Source: Aphodomonas sp964553125 | Lineage (GTDB): Bacteria; Bacillota; Clostridia; Christensenellales; Aristaeellaceae | Reading direction: 5' to 3' | Assembly: GCA_964553125.1 (NCBI GenBank) | Contig: CAZKJW010000006.1 | Coordinates: 1 to 48,555, forward strand | DNA: 48,555 nucleotides | Part shown: one piece after another, positions 1-9,634 of the stretch | Position numbering within the stretch: position 1 is the first letter of the stretch | Layout of the letters: each line of letters opens with the position of its first letter | Translations under genes and position numbers: made by a program | The notes under the pieces: model-generated | What the model saw: the letters and a program-made list of their open reading frames with translations, nothing else | Database searches by the model: none | Told to the model about the DNA's origin: nothing

Positions 1-775
1 CATGAATGATCTCCTGAAACGGCACGATCATCTTCTCGGGGAACGCCGCGCCGTCGATATCCTTCACAATGCACTTGCGCACCGTTTCCGGAACGCCCTC
101 GCGCGTCGGATAAAACGCCTTGAGCGTGCCGTCGTCGTTATATTCGGCCGCGTAAAACGCAGGCACATACGTGCCTTCGACGCGCGTGAGGCGCATGAGC
201 GTTTCCTCGCGCGAAAGCCCTTCGGCCTTGGCCGCCTTGACAACCTCGATAATCTCGCCCACGCTGTCTTCGCCATCGCCGATGGTGAAGGCGTCGATGA
301 ACAGATGCAGCGGCTCCGGATTGAACGCGCAGGGGCCGCCCGCTATGACGATCGGATCCTCCTCGCCGCGCTCGGAAGCAAGCACGGGGATTCCCGCCAG
401 ATCGAGCATCTCCAGAATGGAGGTGTAGCTCATTTCGTATTGGAGGGTAAAGCCGACGATGTCAAACTCCTTCACCGGACGGCGCGTTTCCAGCGTGAAC
501 AGCGGAACGCCCTCGCGGCGCATCCCCTCGGCCATGTCCACCCACGGCGCAAACACGCGCTCGCACAGCGCATCCTCACGCGCGTTGATAATCTCGTAGA
601 GAATCTTCATGCCAAGATGCGACATGCCGATTTCGTACACGTCCGGGAAGCAGAACGCATAGCGAACCTGCGCCTTTTCCCAATCCTTAACGACCGCGTT
701 CATCTCGCCGCCGATATACCGCGCAGGCTTCTGCACGGTGTCCAGCAGCGCGTCAATTTTTCGTGAAAGCTGCAT
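1..775 (-). CDS. B12-binding-domain radical SAM protein, TIGR03960-like (3' part cut off by window edge)
   Basis: The reading frame starts at an ATG at 775 behind GCGAGGAAATTACGG and runs off the left edge, so only the first 258 or so residues are present and the radical-SAM CxxxCxxC core is not visible. The visible part has RYIGGEMNAVVKDWEKA near the N-terminus, then FCFPDVYEIGMSHLGMKIL, then VIAGGPCAFNPEPLHLF and FTIGDGEDSVGEII. These are typical of the cobalamin-binding-like N-terminal region of the large radical SAM proteins of unknown substrate called TIGR03960, which are often fused to or followed by a DUF2344 domain. It lies 15 bases downstream of lysA and is probably the last visible member of the long minus-strand operon. 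Reaction and substrate are unknown. Family recognition is from memory of the motifs. Confidence 0.8.
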   Translation of the reverse strand, partial: MQLSRKIDALLDTVQKPARYIGGEMNAVVKDWEKAQVRYAFCFPDVYEIGMSHLGMKILYEIINAREDALCERVFAPWVDMAEGMRREGVPLFTLETRRPVKEFDIVGFTLQYEMSYTSILEMLDLAGIPVLASERGEEDPIVIAGGPCAFNPEPLHLFIDAFTIGDGEDSVGEIIEVVKAAKAEGLSREETLMRLTRVEGTYVPAFYAAEYNDDGTLKAFYPTREGVPETVRKCIVKDIDGAAFPEKMIVPFQEIIH

Positions 776-790
776 CCGTAATTTCCTCGC

Positions 791-2113
791 TTACCTTTTC
801 AAATCACCCGGAAGACGATCATACTGCGTTATGTCCTCATAACGCTGCCGCTCGACGATCGTTCGCGCCGCGCCGTTTTTCAAAAGCAGCACCTTCGGCA
901 GCGGCACCCGGTTATAGTTGCTTGCCATGGAATACTGATACGCGCCCGCCGTCGGAATCATCACGATATCCCCCGCTTCAGCGCGCGGCAGCATGAAATC
1001 ATAGCCGAACACGTCGCCTGACTCGCAGGCGCGCCCGGCCAGCGCAACGGTTTCTGTTGGCCTCTCGTCGGCGCGGTTTGCAAGCAGCGCCTGATAGCGC
1101 GCGCCGTAAAGCGCAACGCGCGGGTTGTCGCTCATGCCGCCATCCAGGCTGACATACTTGCGCACGCCCGGAATTTCCTTCACCGCGCAAACGGTGTAAA
1201 GCGCCGCGCCCGCTTCCGCGACGATCGCACGCCCCGGCTCAATCGCAAGCCGCGGCGTAGGAATGCCTTTTGCCGCGCATGCGCGCTGCAAATACCGGCA
1301 AATCTCGCGCACCGCATCGCGCGGATCGAGCGAAGGCGGATCCTGCTGCGTATACCGCACGCCGAAGCCGCCGCCCACGACCATTTCGCGCGTCGGCACG
1401 CCCGTCACCATCGCCGCAAGCACGGCAAAATCCGTTAGGCAATTCACTGCCTGCAGGAACGGCTCCGTTTCAAAAATCTGAGAGCCAATATGCGTGTGCA
1501 GGCCCAGCAGTTCCAGATTCGGGCAGCGCACGATGCGCTTGAGCGCTTCCAGCGCCTCGCCGTCTGAAATCCCCAGTCCGAACTTGCAGTCCGTCCGCGC
1601 AGTCTGCACAGCGCGGAACGTATGCGCGTCGATTCCCGGATTCAGGCGGATGATCACGCCAATTTTCTGTCCCCGCCGCGCGGCAAGCTCCTGCAGGAGA
1701 CCAATCTCCGTCAGGCTGTCGATGATATACCGGCCGACGCCGTATTCAAGCGCCGTCTCGATTTCGGCGCGCGTTTTTACGTTGCCGTGCAGCGTGACGC
1801 GCTCCATCGGGAAGCCCGCCGCATGGGCCGTATAAAGCTCGCCGCCCGACACAACGTCCAGCCCCAGCCCTTCCTGCTCCACAATGCGGCACATGGCCGT
1901 TGTGGAAAACGCTTTCGATGCGTAAAACACCCGGCCGCCGGCGGGAGCGTATGCTTCCATCGCATTGCGGAACGCGCGGCATTGCTCACGGATATAGCGT
2001 TCGTCATAGACATACAGCGGCGTGCCGTGCTCCTGCGCAAGCGCAGTTAGATCGCACCCCGCCAGAAACAGCCGATGCCTTGAACCAATCGCATATTCCT
2101 GCCGCAGCGTCAT
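791..2113 (-). CDS. lysA: diaminopimelate decarboxylase
   Basis: Converts meso-diaminopimelate to L-lysine, the last step of lysine synthesis, with pyridoxal phosphate. The protein is about 440 residues, the normal length. It begins with a fold-type III PLP barrel: VFYASKAF holds the Schiff-base lysine, followed by GLDVVSGGEL, GLHTHIGSQIF and VVGGGFGVRY (phosphate-binding glycines). The C-terminal part has IEPGRAIVAEAG, GRACESGDVFGYD (substrate-binding cysteine region) and GAYQYSMASNYNR. An in-frame ATG lies further upstream at 2146, but GGAGGAG sits 5 bases before the ATG at 2113, so that start was chosen. It is 54 bases downstream of the queG-like gene with no terminator seen between them. 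Confidence 0.95.
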   Translation of the reverse strand: MTLRQEYAIGSRHRLFLAGCDLTALAQEHGTPLYVYDERYIREQCRAFRNAMEAYAPAGGRVFYASKAFSTTAMCRIVEQEGLGLDVVSGGELYTAHAAGFPMERVTLHGNVKTRAEIETALEYGVGRYIIDSLTEIGLLQELAARRGQKIGVIIRLNPGIDAHTFRAVQTARTDCKFGLGISDGEALEALKRIVRCPNLELLGLHTHIGSQIFETEPFLQAVNCLTDFAVLAAMVTGVPTREMVVGGGFGVRYTQQDPPSLDPRDAVREICRYLQRACAAKGIPTPRLAIEPGRAIVAEAGAALYTVCAVKEIPGVRKYVSLDGGMSDNPRVALYGARYQALLANRADERPTETVALAGRACESGDVFGYDFMLPRAEAGDIVMIPTAGAYQYSMASNYNRVPLPKVLLLKNGAARTIVERQRYEDITQYDRLPGDLKR

Positions 2114-2167
2114 GGCGTCTCCTCCGTTCCGTATCGACATTAACAAGAAATTATAGCATTTTGGGCT

Positions 2168-3127
2168 TCAAACGTCAATCAAGCGGGCTTGTGCGCGCAG
2201 GGTTTCCACTGCCCAGCGCGCATGGGCTGCAACGACGGGATTTTCATGCGCGCACAGCGCGTTCAGCGCCGGAAGATACGCGGCGTTTCCGCTGTTGCCC
2301 GCCGCAAGCGCCGCCTGTGCCAGCACGCGCGCCGGGCGCGCTTCGTTCGCGCCGATGAGCGCCCCGAGCTCCATGCGTGTAGCCTTGTCAAAATGCAGCA
2401 GCCGCTCTAGCCGGAACGGATCCGCCGGCGGTTTCGTCTTTGGAAGCCCCGCGTTTTTGGGGCACACGCGCTGACAGATTTCGCACCCAAGCAGGCGCAT
2501 TCCGTTCTTTTTGCGCAAAAATTCGGGCATGATTTTCCCCGAAAACTGCCACGCGCGGAGGCATTTTTCAGGGTTCAGGCCGCCCTGCCCGTCCAGCGCG
2601 CCCGCGGGACACGCTTCCACGCACCTGCGGCAGCCGCCGCAGGTCTCGTCCACGCTTGGCTGCACGAGGGCGGGCATTGCCGGTTCCACATCGGAAACGA
2701 GCGTTTGCAGCGTCAGACACGTTCCCCATTGCTGCGAGCAGAGCAGCGTATTGCGTCCCTGCGCGCCGAATCCGGCCATTGCGGCGAACCGCTTGGCGGG
2801 AACGCGCTGGCTGTCGTCCACAAGCGCGCCCTGCGCGCGAAAATCATCCGCCAAACGCTTCATCGCCCTGTACGTCTGATTGGACGCCAGATAAAACGCC
2901 GAAACCTCCGCACATTCCTGCGGCCATGCGTCAAACCAGACGAACCGCTTCGCCAGAACCAGCACGCTTTTCGCCTGCGGAAGCAGCGCACACGGATCGC
3001 CTGTCACGCCCTGACGCGCCGCCTCGGCGTTCGGGCGATACGCAACCGCCGCCGCGGGCAGCAGCGCCGCCGCGTCGAACCCGGCCTCGCGCGCCATTTG
3101 CAGCGCATCCTCTGAACGCATACGCAT
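2168..3127 (-). CDS. queG: QueG-like double 4Fe-4S protein (possible epoxyqueuosine reductase)
   Basis: QueG reduces epoxyqueuosine to queuosine in tRNA using cobalamin and two 4Fe-4S clusters. Here CGGCRRCVEACPAGAL and GCEICQRVCPKN supply eight cluster cysteines. GFGAQGRNTLLCS matches the conserved GxGWxGKxTLL region of QueG in outline, and an aspartate pair precedes it (VDDSQRVPAKR). The C-terminus looks like the HEAT-like repeat found in QueG. At 319 residues it is shorter than the usual 370-390, and it has GAQGRN where most QueG have GWxGKH, so a related double-cluster reductase with another substrate is possible. The start ATG overlaps the uvrA stop (TGATG), pointing to translational coupling. 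No other queuosine gene is in the window. Confidence 0.6.
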   Translation of the reverse strand: MRMRSEDALQMAREAGFDAAALLPAAAVAYRPNAEAARQGVTGDPCALLPQAKSVLVLAKRFVWFDAWPQECAEVSAFYLASNQTYRAMKRLADDFRAQGALVDDSQRVPAKRFAAMAGFGAQGRNTLLCSQQWGTCLTLQTLVSDVEPAMPALVQPSVDETCGGCRRCVEACPAGALDGQGGLNPEKCLRAWQFSGKIMPEFLRKKNGMRLLGCEICQRVCPKNAGLPKTKPPADPFRLERLLHFDKATRMELGALIGANEARPARVLAQAALAAGNSGNAAYLPALNALCAHENPVVAAHARWAVETLRAQARLIDV

Positions 3128-5955
3128 CAGCGTCCCCGCTCCAGAATGGGGCTGAGATACCTTCCGGTGAAGCTCTCTTTCACCTGAACCACCTGCTCCG
3201 GCGTGCCCTGCGCGACAATTCGTCCGCCTTCGTCGCCGCCGTCCGGCCCGAGATCGATCAGCCAGTCCGCCGTCTTGATGACGTCAAGATTGTGCTCGAT
3301 CACCAGCACCGTGTTGCCCGCCCCGGCCAAGCGATGCAGAATCTGCACGAGCCTGTCCACGTCCGCGACATGCAGCCCGGTCGTCGGCTCGTCCAGAACA
3401 TAGATGGTTCTGCCCGTCGGCCGGCGGGAAAGCTCCGTGCTCAGCTTCACGCGCTGCGCTTCGCCGCCGGAAAGCGTTGTGGAGGGCTGGCCGAGCTTGA
3501 TATAGCCCAGCCCCACGTCCTGCAAAAGCTGCAGCTTGCGCGTGATCTTCTCGTGGTTTTCAAAAAATGCAAGCGCTTCGTCCACCGTCATGTCCAGCAC
3601 GTCCGCGATGCTTTTGCCCTTGTAGGTCACTTCCAGCGTTTCACGGCTGTATCGCTTGCCGCCGCAGACCTCGCAGGGAACGTAAATATCCGGCAGGAAG
3701 TTCATTTCGATTTTGAGAATGCCGTCGCCCGAGCACGCTTCGCAGCGTCCGCCCTTGACGTTGAAGCTGAAGCGATTTTCCTTGTAGCCGCGCGCCTTTG
3801 CTTCTGGCGTCATTGCAAACACCTTGCGGATCAGATCGAACAGCCCCGTATACGTCGCCGGGTTGGAGCGCGGCGAACGTCCGATTGGCGATTGATCGAT
3901 GGCGATAATTTTATCCAGCTGCTCTTCGCCCTCGATTGCGCGGTATTCGCCGGGGCGCGTATGGGCGCGGTTCAGGTCGCGCGCAAGCGCTTTATAAACA
4001 ATCTCGTTAATCAGTGAGGATTTCCCGCTGCCCGATACGCCTGTAACGCACGTCAGAACGCCCAGCGGCAGCTTCACGTCGATGCCCTTGAGGTTATTTG
4101 CGCGCGCGCCGCGCACGGTCAGAAAACCCGTAGGCGCGCGGCGCATCTTGGGCACGGGAATGAACCGCTTGCCGCTCAGATACTGCCCCGTGATTGATTC
4201 CGGGCAGGCGATAATGTCGTCCACCGTTCCGCTTGCTACAAGCCGGCCGCCGTTCGCGCCCGCGCCGGGGCCGATATCGACCAGAAAATCGGCGGCGCGC
4301 ATGGTGTCTTCGTCGTGCTCGACGACGATGAGCGTGTTGCCCAGATCGCGCAGGTTTTTCAGCGTTGCAAGCAGACGGTCGTTATCCCGCTGATGCAGGC
4401 CGATGGACGGCTCGTCCAGAATGTACAACACGCCGACGAGCGACGAACCGATCTGCGTGGCCAGCCGGATGCGCTGCGCTTCGCCGCCGGAAAGCGTTGC
4501 CGCCGCGCGGGAAAGGGTAAGATAGCCCAAGCCGACGTCGCGCAGGAAGTTCAGCCGCGAACGGATTTCCTTGAGAATCTGGCGCGCGATCATCTCCTGC
4601 CGGGGCGTGAGCTGCAAATGGTCAAGGAAATCGCACAGCTTCACCACGGACAAATCGCTCAGATCGGCAATCGACAGCCCGCCCACCGTTACGGCCAGCA
4701 CCTCGGGGCGCAGCCGTTTCCCGCGGCACTGCGGGCAGGGAGAGTCCATCATCTGCGCCTCATAGGCCTCACGCATCGCTTCGGAGCTCGTCTCGGCGTA
4801 TTTCCGCTGCAAATTCGGAATGATGCCCTCGAACGGGGATTCAAACTTCATCATGCGATTTCCGACGGGATACTCCACGGTGATCTTTTCGCCGTCCGTG
4901 CCGTAAAGAATCACATCCAGCGCCTTCTTCGGCAGATCGCACACCGGCGTATCCACGGAAAATCCATAGCGCTTTGCCAGCGCCTGAAAATACACCGTGC
5001 TGCCGCTGGTGTCGCTGTGGGAGTTCCAGCCGCTTGCCACAATCGCGCCCTTCGCGAGTGAAAGCGACCTGTCCGGAATGATCGCATCCGGGTCGATTGT
5101 GCGCAGAAAGCCAAGCCCCGTACACGTCGGGCACGCGCCGAACGGGCTATTGAACGAGAACATGCGCGGCGTCATTTCCTCAATGCTCACGCCGCAGTCG
5201 GGACAGGCATAATTCGCAGAGAAAATCATTTCGCCAGCCTCGGCGGCGTCAACGATCACCAGCCCATGCCCTTCGCGAAGCGCCGTTTCCAGCGAGTCGG
5301 TCAGGCGCGTGCGGATTCCCTCGCGCACCGTCAGCCGATCGACAATCACCTCGATGGAGTGCTTCTGCTGCTTCGACAGCGCCGGCGTTTCGTCCGTCTG
5401 ATAGATTGCGCCGTCGATGCGCACGCGCACATAGCCCTGCTTCTGCAGCCCTTCCAGCAGCTTCACATGCTCGCCCTTGCGCGCCCGCACAAGCGGCGCC
5501 ATGATTTGCAGGCGCGTCCGCTCCGGCAGCGTCAGCAGCTGATCGACCATCTGATCCACCGTCTGCTGCCGGATTTCCCTGCCGCATTTCGGGCAGTGCG
5601 GAACGCCCGCGCGCGCGTAAAGCAGACGCAGGTAATCGTGAATTTCCGTCACCGTGCCCACCGTGGAGCGCGGGTTGCGCGCCGTGGTTTTCTGATCGAT
5701 GGAAATGGCCGGGGAAAGCCCGTCGATGCTGTCCAAATCAGGCTTCTCCATCTGCCCGAGAAACTGCCGCGCGTAGGACGACAGCGACTCGACATACCGC
5801 CGCTGGCCTTCCGCATAGATGGTATCAAACGCCAGAGATGATTTTCCGCTGCCGGAAAGGCCGGTAAACACAACCAGCTTGTCACGCGGAATTTCAATAT
5901 CGATGTTTTTCAGGTTGTGCTGCCTTGCGCCCTTGATAATGAGTTTATCCTTCAT
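3127..5955 (-). CDS. uvrA: excinuclease ABC subunit A
   Basis: Damage-sensing ATPase of nucleotide excision repair; UvrA dimers load UvrB at lesions. The protein is 942 residues, full length. It has two ABC ATPase modules: first Walker A GLSGSGKSSLAFDT near residue 30, first signature LSGGEAQRIRLATQIG, second Walker A GVSGSGKSSLINE near 640, second signature LSGGEAQRVKLSTEL. Zinc-binding cysteines occur as CPKCG, CPDCG, CPTCTG and CEACSGDG...CEVCGGKRY. It begins 10 bases after the uvrB stop, so uvrBA are co-transcribed, and its stop overlaps the start of the queG-like gene. Confidence 0.98.
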   Translation of the reverse strand: MKDKLIIKGARQHNLKNIDIEIPRDKLVVFTGLSGSGKSSLAFDTIYAEGQRRYVESLSSYARQFLGQMEKPDLDSIDGLSPAISIDQKTTARNPRSTVGTVTEIHDYLRLLYARAGVPHCPKCGREIRQQTVDQMVDQLLTLPERTRLQIMAPLVRARKGEHVKLLEGLQKQGYVRVRIDGAIYQTDETPALSKQQKHSIEVIVDRLTVREGIRTRLTDSLETALREGHGLVIVDAAEAGEMIFSANYACPDCGVSIEEMTPRMFSFNSPFGACPTCTGLGFLRTIDPDAIIPDRSLSLAKGAIVASGWNSHSDTSGSTVYFQALAKRYGFSVDTPVCDLPKKALDVILYGTDGEKITVEYPVGNRMMKFESPFEGIIPNLQRKYAETSSEAMREAYEAQMMDSPCPQCRGKRLRPEVLAVTVGGLSIADLSDLSVVKLCDFLDHLQLTPRQEMIARQILKEIRSRLNFLRDVGLGYLTLSRAAATLSGGEAQRIRLATQIGSSLVGVLYILDEPSIGLHQRDNDRLLATLKNLRDLGNTLIVVEHDEDTMRAADFLVDIGPGAGANGGRLVASGTVDDIIACPESITGQYLSGKRFIPVPKMRRAPTGFLTVRGARANNLKGIDVKLPLGVLTCVTGVSGSGKSSLINEIVYKALARDLNRAHTRPGEYRAIEGEEQLDKIIAIDQSPIGRSPRSNPATYTGLFDLIRKVFAMTPEAKARGYKENRFSFNVKGGRCEACSGDGILKIEMNFLPDIYVPCEVCGGKRYSRETLEVTYKGKSIADVLDMTVDEALAFFENHEKITRKLQLLQDVGLGYIKLGQPSTTLSGGEAQRVKLSTELSRRPTGRTIYVLDEPTTGLHVADVDRLVQILHRLAGAGNTVLVIEHNLDVIKTADWLIDLGPDGGDEGGRIVAQGTPEQVVQVKESFTGRYLSPILERGR

Positions 5956-5965
5956 TGCTTTCCCG

Positions 5966-8008
5966 TTACCTTATCCTTTTCTTCTTGGGATGTCTGCGGC
6001 CTTTGAACTGCGGCGTATCCGCCGGCTGAACGGGCGCGTCCCCGCGGAGCGCAAACAGCTGGTCGCGCAGCGCGGCAGCGCGCTCAAAGTCGAGATCCTG
6101 CGCTGCGGCCATCATGTTGTCCTCGATGCTCTTGATCATCGCTTCGCGTTCTTCATCGGTCATCGCGCGGTCGCCCGCCGCATCCGCCGCTTCCTCCGTG
6201 ATGGAAAGCAGCGCGTGGACCGTCTTGCGGATCGTCTCCGGCGTGATGCCGTTGGCCTCGTTGTACGCCTGCTGAATGGCGCGGCGGCGGTTTGTTTCGC
6301 GAATGGCGCGCTCCATGCTCTCGGTCAGCATGTCGGCATACATCACCACGCGGCCTTCCGCGTTTCGCGCCGCGCGGCCGATCGTCTGCACAAGCGACGT
6401 TTCCGAGCGCAGGAAGCCTTCTTTGTCTGCGTCGAGAATCGCCACCAGCGACACCTCCGGCAAATCCAGCCCCTCGCGCAGCAGGTTGATTCCCACCAGC
6501 ACGTCAAAATCGCCCTTGCGCAGCCCCTGAAGAAGCTGACTGCGCTCCAGCGTCTTGATATCCGAGTGGAGATACCGCACGCGTATCTCCATCTGCTTCA
6601 TGTAATCGGTCAGGCTCTCCGCCATTTTCTTGGTGAGCGTCGTCACCAGAACGCGTTCACCCTTCGCCGTCGTTTTCTTAATTTCGCCGATCAGGTCGTC
6701 CACTTGCCCGACGGCCGGCCGCACGCTGATCGCCGGATCAAGCAGCCCTGTCGGGCGGATGATCTGCTCCACCGTGTTCTGCGCGCGCTCTAATTCGTAA
6801 GGGCCGGGCGTGGCGCTGACGTAAATTGTCTGATGAACGCGCTCCTCAAACTCCGGAAAGCGAAGCGGGCGGTTATCGTAAGCGGACGGCAGACGGAAGC
6901 CATAGTCCACAAGCGCGTCCTTCCGCGCGCGGTCGCCGTTGAACATGGCGCGGATCTGCGGCACGGTCACGTGCGCCTCGTCGATGAAAAGAAGGAAGTC
7001 CTTCGGGAAATAGTCCAGCAGCGTATACGGCGCGTCGCCGGGCTGCCGCCCGTCAAAATAGCGCGAGTAGTTTTCAATGCCCGTGCAGTAGCCGATCTCG
7101 CGCATCATCTCGATGTCGTACTGCGTGCGCTGGCGCAGACGCTGCGCCTCCAGAACGCGGCCGTCGCGCTCAAAGTCCGCGCAGCGCGCGTCGAGATCGT
7201 GCTCAATGTTTCCAATCGCCTCGTCGATGTGCTCGCGCGAGGTGGCATAATGCGAAGCCGGATAGACGGCCGCGTGGCGCAGATTCGCCAGCGCGTGGCC
7301 AGTCGTCGTGTCAATCTGCGAAATGCGGTCGATCTCCTCGTCAAAGAACTCAATCCGCAAAGCGCGGTCGTTCTGCGAGGCGGGAATAATCTCCACCGTG
7401 TCGCCGCGCACGCGGAAGCTCCCGCGCTCAAACTCGAAATCGTTGCGCACATACTGGATATCCACCAGCTTGCGCAGCAGCTCCTCGCGGCTCATTTTCA
7501 TGCCCGGACGCAGGGAAATCATCATGCCCTCATACTCGGACGGATCGCCCAGAGAATAAATGCATGAAACAGACGCAACGACGATCACGTCCCGTCGCTC
7601 GCGCAGCGCTGCCGTGGCGCTATGACGCAGACGGTCGATCTCGTCGTTGACGGAAGCGTCCTTTTCGATGTATGTGTCGGAGGAAGCGATATAGGCTTCC
7701 GGCTGATAATAGTCGTAATAGGAGACGAAATACTCCACCGCGCTGTCCGGAAAGAACTCGCGGAATTCGGCGCACAGCTGCGCCGCCAGCGTCTTATTAT
7801 GCGCAATGACCAGCGTCGGCTTCTGAATCCGCTCAATCACGCTGGCCATGGTGAATGTTTTTCCCGAACCGGTCACGCCCAAAAGAATCTGATCGCTCAG
7901 CCCCTCCTGCACGCCGCGCGCCAGCCCGTCGATTGCCTGCGGCTGATCGCCACGCGCCGTGAAGGGGGCTTTCAAAACAAATCTGCCTTCGAGTTTTTCT
8001 TCTTCCAT
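5966..8008 (-). CDS. uvrB: excinuclease ABC subunit B
   Basis: Helicase-like damage-verification subunit of UvrABC. The protein is 680 residues with Walker A GVTGSGKTFTMA, the beta-hairpin region YYDYYQPEAYIASSDTYIEK, DEAH box LLFIDEAHVTVPQ, helicase motifs VSATPGPYELE, GINLLREGLDLPEVSLVAI and QTIGRAARN. A C-terminal UVR domain is visible around EREAMIKSIEDNMM, which normally contacts UvrC. It starts 11 bases after the recO stop, with AGGA before an A-rich spacer as ribosome site. No LexA-type GAAC-N4-GTTC box was found upstream, unlike the SOS-controlled uvrB of Bacillus; here it rides inside a housekeeping operon. Confidence 0.98.
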   Translation of the reverse strand: MEEEKLEGRFVLKAPFTARGDQPQAIDGLARGVQEGLSDQILLGVTGSGKTFTMASVIERIQKPTLVIAHNKTLAAQLCAEFREFFPDSAVEYFVSYYDYYQPEAYIASSDTYIEKDASVNDEIDRLRHSATAALRERRDVIVVASVSCIYSLGDPSEYEGMMISLRPGMKMSREELLRKLVDIQYVRNDFEFERGSFRVRGDTVEIIPASQNDRALRIEFFDEEIDRISQIDTTTGHALANLRHAAVYPASHYATSREHIDEAIGNIEHDLDARCADFERDGRVLEAQRLRQRTQYDIEMMREIGYCTGIENYSRYFDGRQPGDAPYTLLDYFPKDFLLFIDEAHVTVPQIRAMFNGDRARKDALVDYGFRLPSAYDNRPLRFPEFEERVHQTIYVSATPGPYELERAQNTVEQIIRPTGLLDPAISVRPAVGQVDDLIGEIKKTTAKGERVLVTTLTKKMAESLTDYMKQMEIRVRYLHSDIKTLERSQLLQGLRKGDFDVLVGINLLREGLDLPEVSLVAILDADKEGFLRSETSLVQTIGRAARNAEGRVVMYADMLTESMERAIRETNRRRAIQQAYNEANGITPETIRKTVHALLSITEEAADAAGDRAMTDEEREAMIKSIEDNMMAAAQDLDFERAAALRDQLFALRGDAPVQPADTPQFKGRRHPKKKRIR

Positions 8009-8019
8009 CTTTTTTTGTC

Positions 8020-8754
8020 CTATAAAAATCTTGAGGCAGCGATGGCCTTTTCCACGCGGCGCTCCACATGCGCCCGCATCAGGCGGAACGCGTGCTCCGC
8101 CGTTTCTTCATCACCCTCGGGCAAGCCGCGCTTTCCCGCGAGAACAAACGCGCCCTTTTGGTGCGCTTCGCGCAGCCATAAAAGCGTCTGCGGCGCGAGC
8201 GCATACCCCGCCGGCGCGCACTTTGCGCAGCAGGCGCCCCCGTGCTCCGCATCGTAGCGGAGCGGCGGCTCAAGCGGCCTGCCGCAGCGGGCACACACAT
8301 CGAGCGACGGATCGAAACCCGCCAGCATGGAAAACTGCATCAGAAACACCGCCGTCAGCGGGCGTTCGGGCAGCTCGCCGTAGGTGAGCACAGCCAGTGA
8401 AAGCAGCAGCATTTTGAAAAGCCGCGTGCAATCCTCTCCCGGCTGCGCCGTCGCTTCGCACAGCGCGAGCCAGTACGCGCCATGCGAAAGGCGCGTGAAA
8501 TCATTCCGGAGCGGATAGAAGTTTTCCTGCAAAGAAAACCCGGACAGCGTCAGCCGCCCCTCTTTTTCGTAGAGCAGAAACTCTCCCGCCGTAAAAAGCT
8601 CGGACGCGGACAGCATACGGCTGGTAGCCTTGCGGCATCCGCGCGCGGAAACTGTCACAAGGCCCATGGAAGGCGAGAGAATCGTCAGGATGCGATCATT
8701 CTCGCCGAAATTCACATGTCGCAGCACAATGCCGTCCGTCCGAACAAGCCCCAT
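8020..8754 (-). CDS. recO: DNA repair protein RecO
   Basis: RecFOR-pathway protein that, with RecR, loads RecA onto SSB-coated single strands. The 244-residue length is normal. The N-terminal OB fold is recognisable from GIVLRHVNFGENDRILTIL and the GLVTVSARGCRK strand. A zinc site follows, with CARCGRPLEP and CCAKCAPAG. The start is separated from the era stop by a single base. The era-recO adjacency is a standard Firmicutes arrangement and supports the assignment. Confidence 0.93.
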   Translation of the reverse strand: MGLVRTDGIVLRHVNFGENDRILTILSPSMGLVTVSARGCRKATSRMLSASELFTAGEFLLYEKEGRLTLSGFSLQENFYPLRNDFTRLSHGAYWLALCEATAQPGEDCTRLFKMLLLSLAVLTYGELPERPLTAVFLMQFSMLAGFDPSLDVCARCGRPLEPPLRYDAEHGGACCAKCAPAGYALAPQTLLWLREAHQKGAFVLAGKRGLPEGDEETAEHAFRLMRAHVERRVEKAIAASRFL

Positions 8755-8755
8755 T

Positions 8756-9634
8756 TTATTCGTACCCCAGCGTTCTCAGATCGTCGTTGCGGTTTCGCCA
8801 GTCCTCGCGAATCTTAACCCACAGCTTCAGCGAAACATGCGTGCCCAGCAGCTTTTCGATATCCTCGCGCGCCTGCGTTCCGATGCGGCCAAGCATGGTT
8901 CCCTGCTTGCCGATGATGATGCGCTTGTGCGAATCGCGCTCGCAGTAGATTGTCGCGTGAATTTCCGTCAGGTTGTCGGACAGCTTTTCAATGCGCTGCA
9001 TTTCCACTCCGATGCCGTGCGGCACCTCGTCGCGCAGGTTGCGCAGCGCCTTTTCGCGGATAATCTCCGCACACAGCAGCCGCTCGGGCTGGTCGGTGAT
9101 CATGTCGTCCGGGAAGTATTTCGGCCCTTCCGGCAGGAAGCCAATGAGCGTCTCCTTCAGCTTGTCCATGGAATCGCCGCGCCGCGCACTGACGGGGATG
9201 ATTTCGTCATAGCCCTCGATGCTCAGCGAAGCCAGCAGCGGCGCAAGCGTCTGCGGCGTGAGCAGATCGACCTTGTTGACGACGAGCGCTTTGGGCGCTT
9301 TGATCTGCGCCATACGCTCAACAATCTGCCTGTCCTGCGGGCCGCACGCAGCGCCGTCGATCATGACCAAAAGCGCGTCAATGCCGTCAAGCGCGTCGTT
9401 CGCCGCCTGAATCATGTATTCGCCGAGCTTCGTGCGCGGCGTGTGAAGGCCGGGCGTGTCCAGAAAAACCATCTGCCACTCCTCGCCCGTCGCTACGCCC
9501 ATGATGCGGTTGCGCGTCGTCTGCGGCTTGTCCGAAACGATTGCGACCTTCTCGCCCACGAACGCGTTCATCAGCGTGGATTTTCCAACGTTCGGGCGGC
9601 CAATGATTGCAACAAAACCGGAATGGAAGCTCAT
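8756..9634 (-). CDS. era: GTPase Era
   Basis: Essential GTPase that binds 16S rRNA and assists maturation of the small ribosomal subunit. The 292-residue protein has G1 GRPNVGKSTLMN, the G2 region QTTRNRIMG, G3 DTPGLHTPR and G4 NKVDLL. It ends in a KH domain (RIIIGKQGTMLGRIG) and a C-terminal LKLWVKIREDWRN. The frame is open far upstream into the cdd part of the preceding gene, but the domain begins at MSFHSGFVAIIGRPNVGKS. The ATG at 9634 overlaps the preceding stop codon (ATGA), so translation is likely coupled to the ybeY-cdd fusion. Confidence 0.97.
   Translation of the reverse strand: MSFHSGFVAIIGRPNVGKSTLMNAFVGEKVAIVSDKPQTTRNRIMGVATGEEWQMVFLDTPGLHTPRTKLGEYMIQAANDALDGIDALLVMIDGAACGPQDRQIVERMAQIKAPKALVVNKVDLLTPQTLAPLLASLSIEGYDEIIPVSARRGDSMDKLKETLIGFLPEGPKYFPDDMITDQPERLLCAEIIREKALRNLRDEVPHGIGVEMQRIEKLSDNLTEIHATIYCERDSHKRIIIGKQGTMLGRIGTQAREDIEKLLGTHVSLKLWVKIREDWRNRNDDLRTLGYE

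Noticed and set aside
6649..6658. GAACGCGTTC inside uvrB (also 9560-9569 inside era) as a possible LexA box
   Set aside because: The half sites are separated by 2 rather than 4 bases and both lie inside coding sequence away from promoters.
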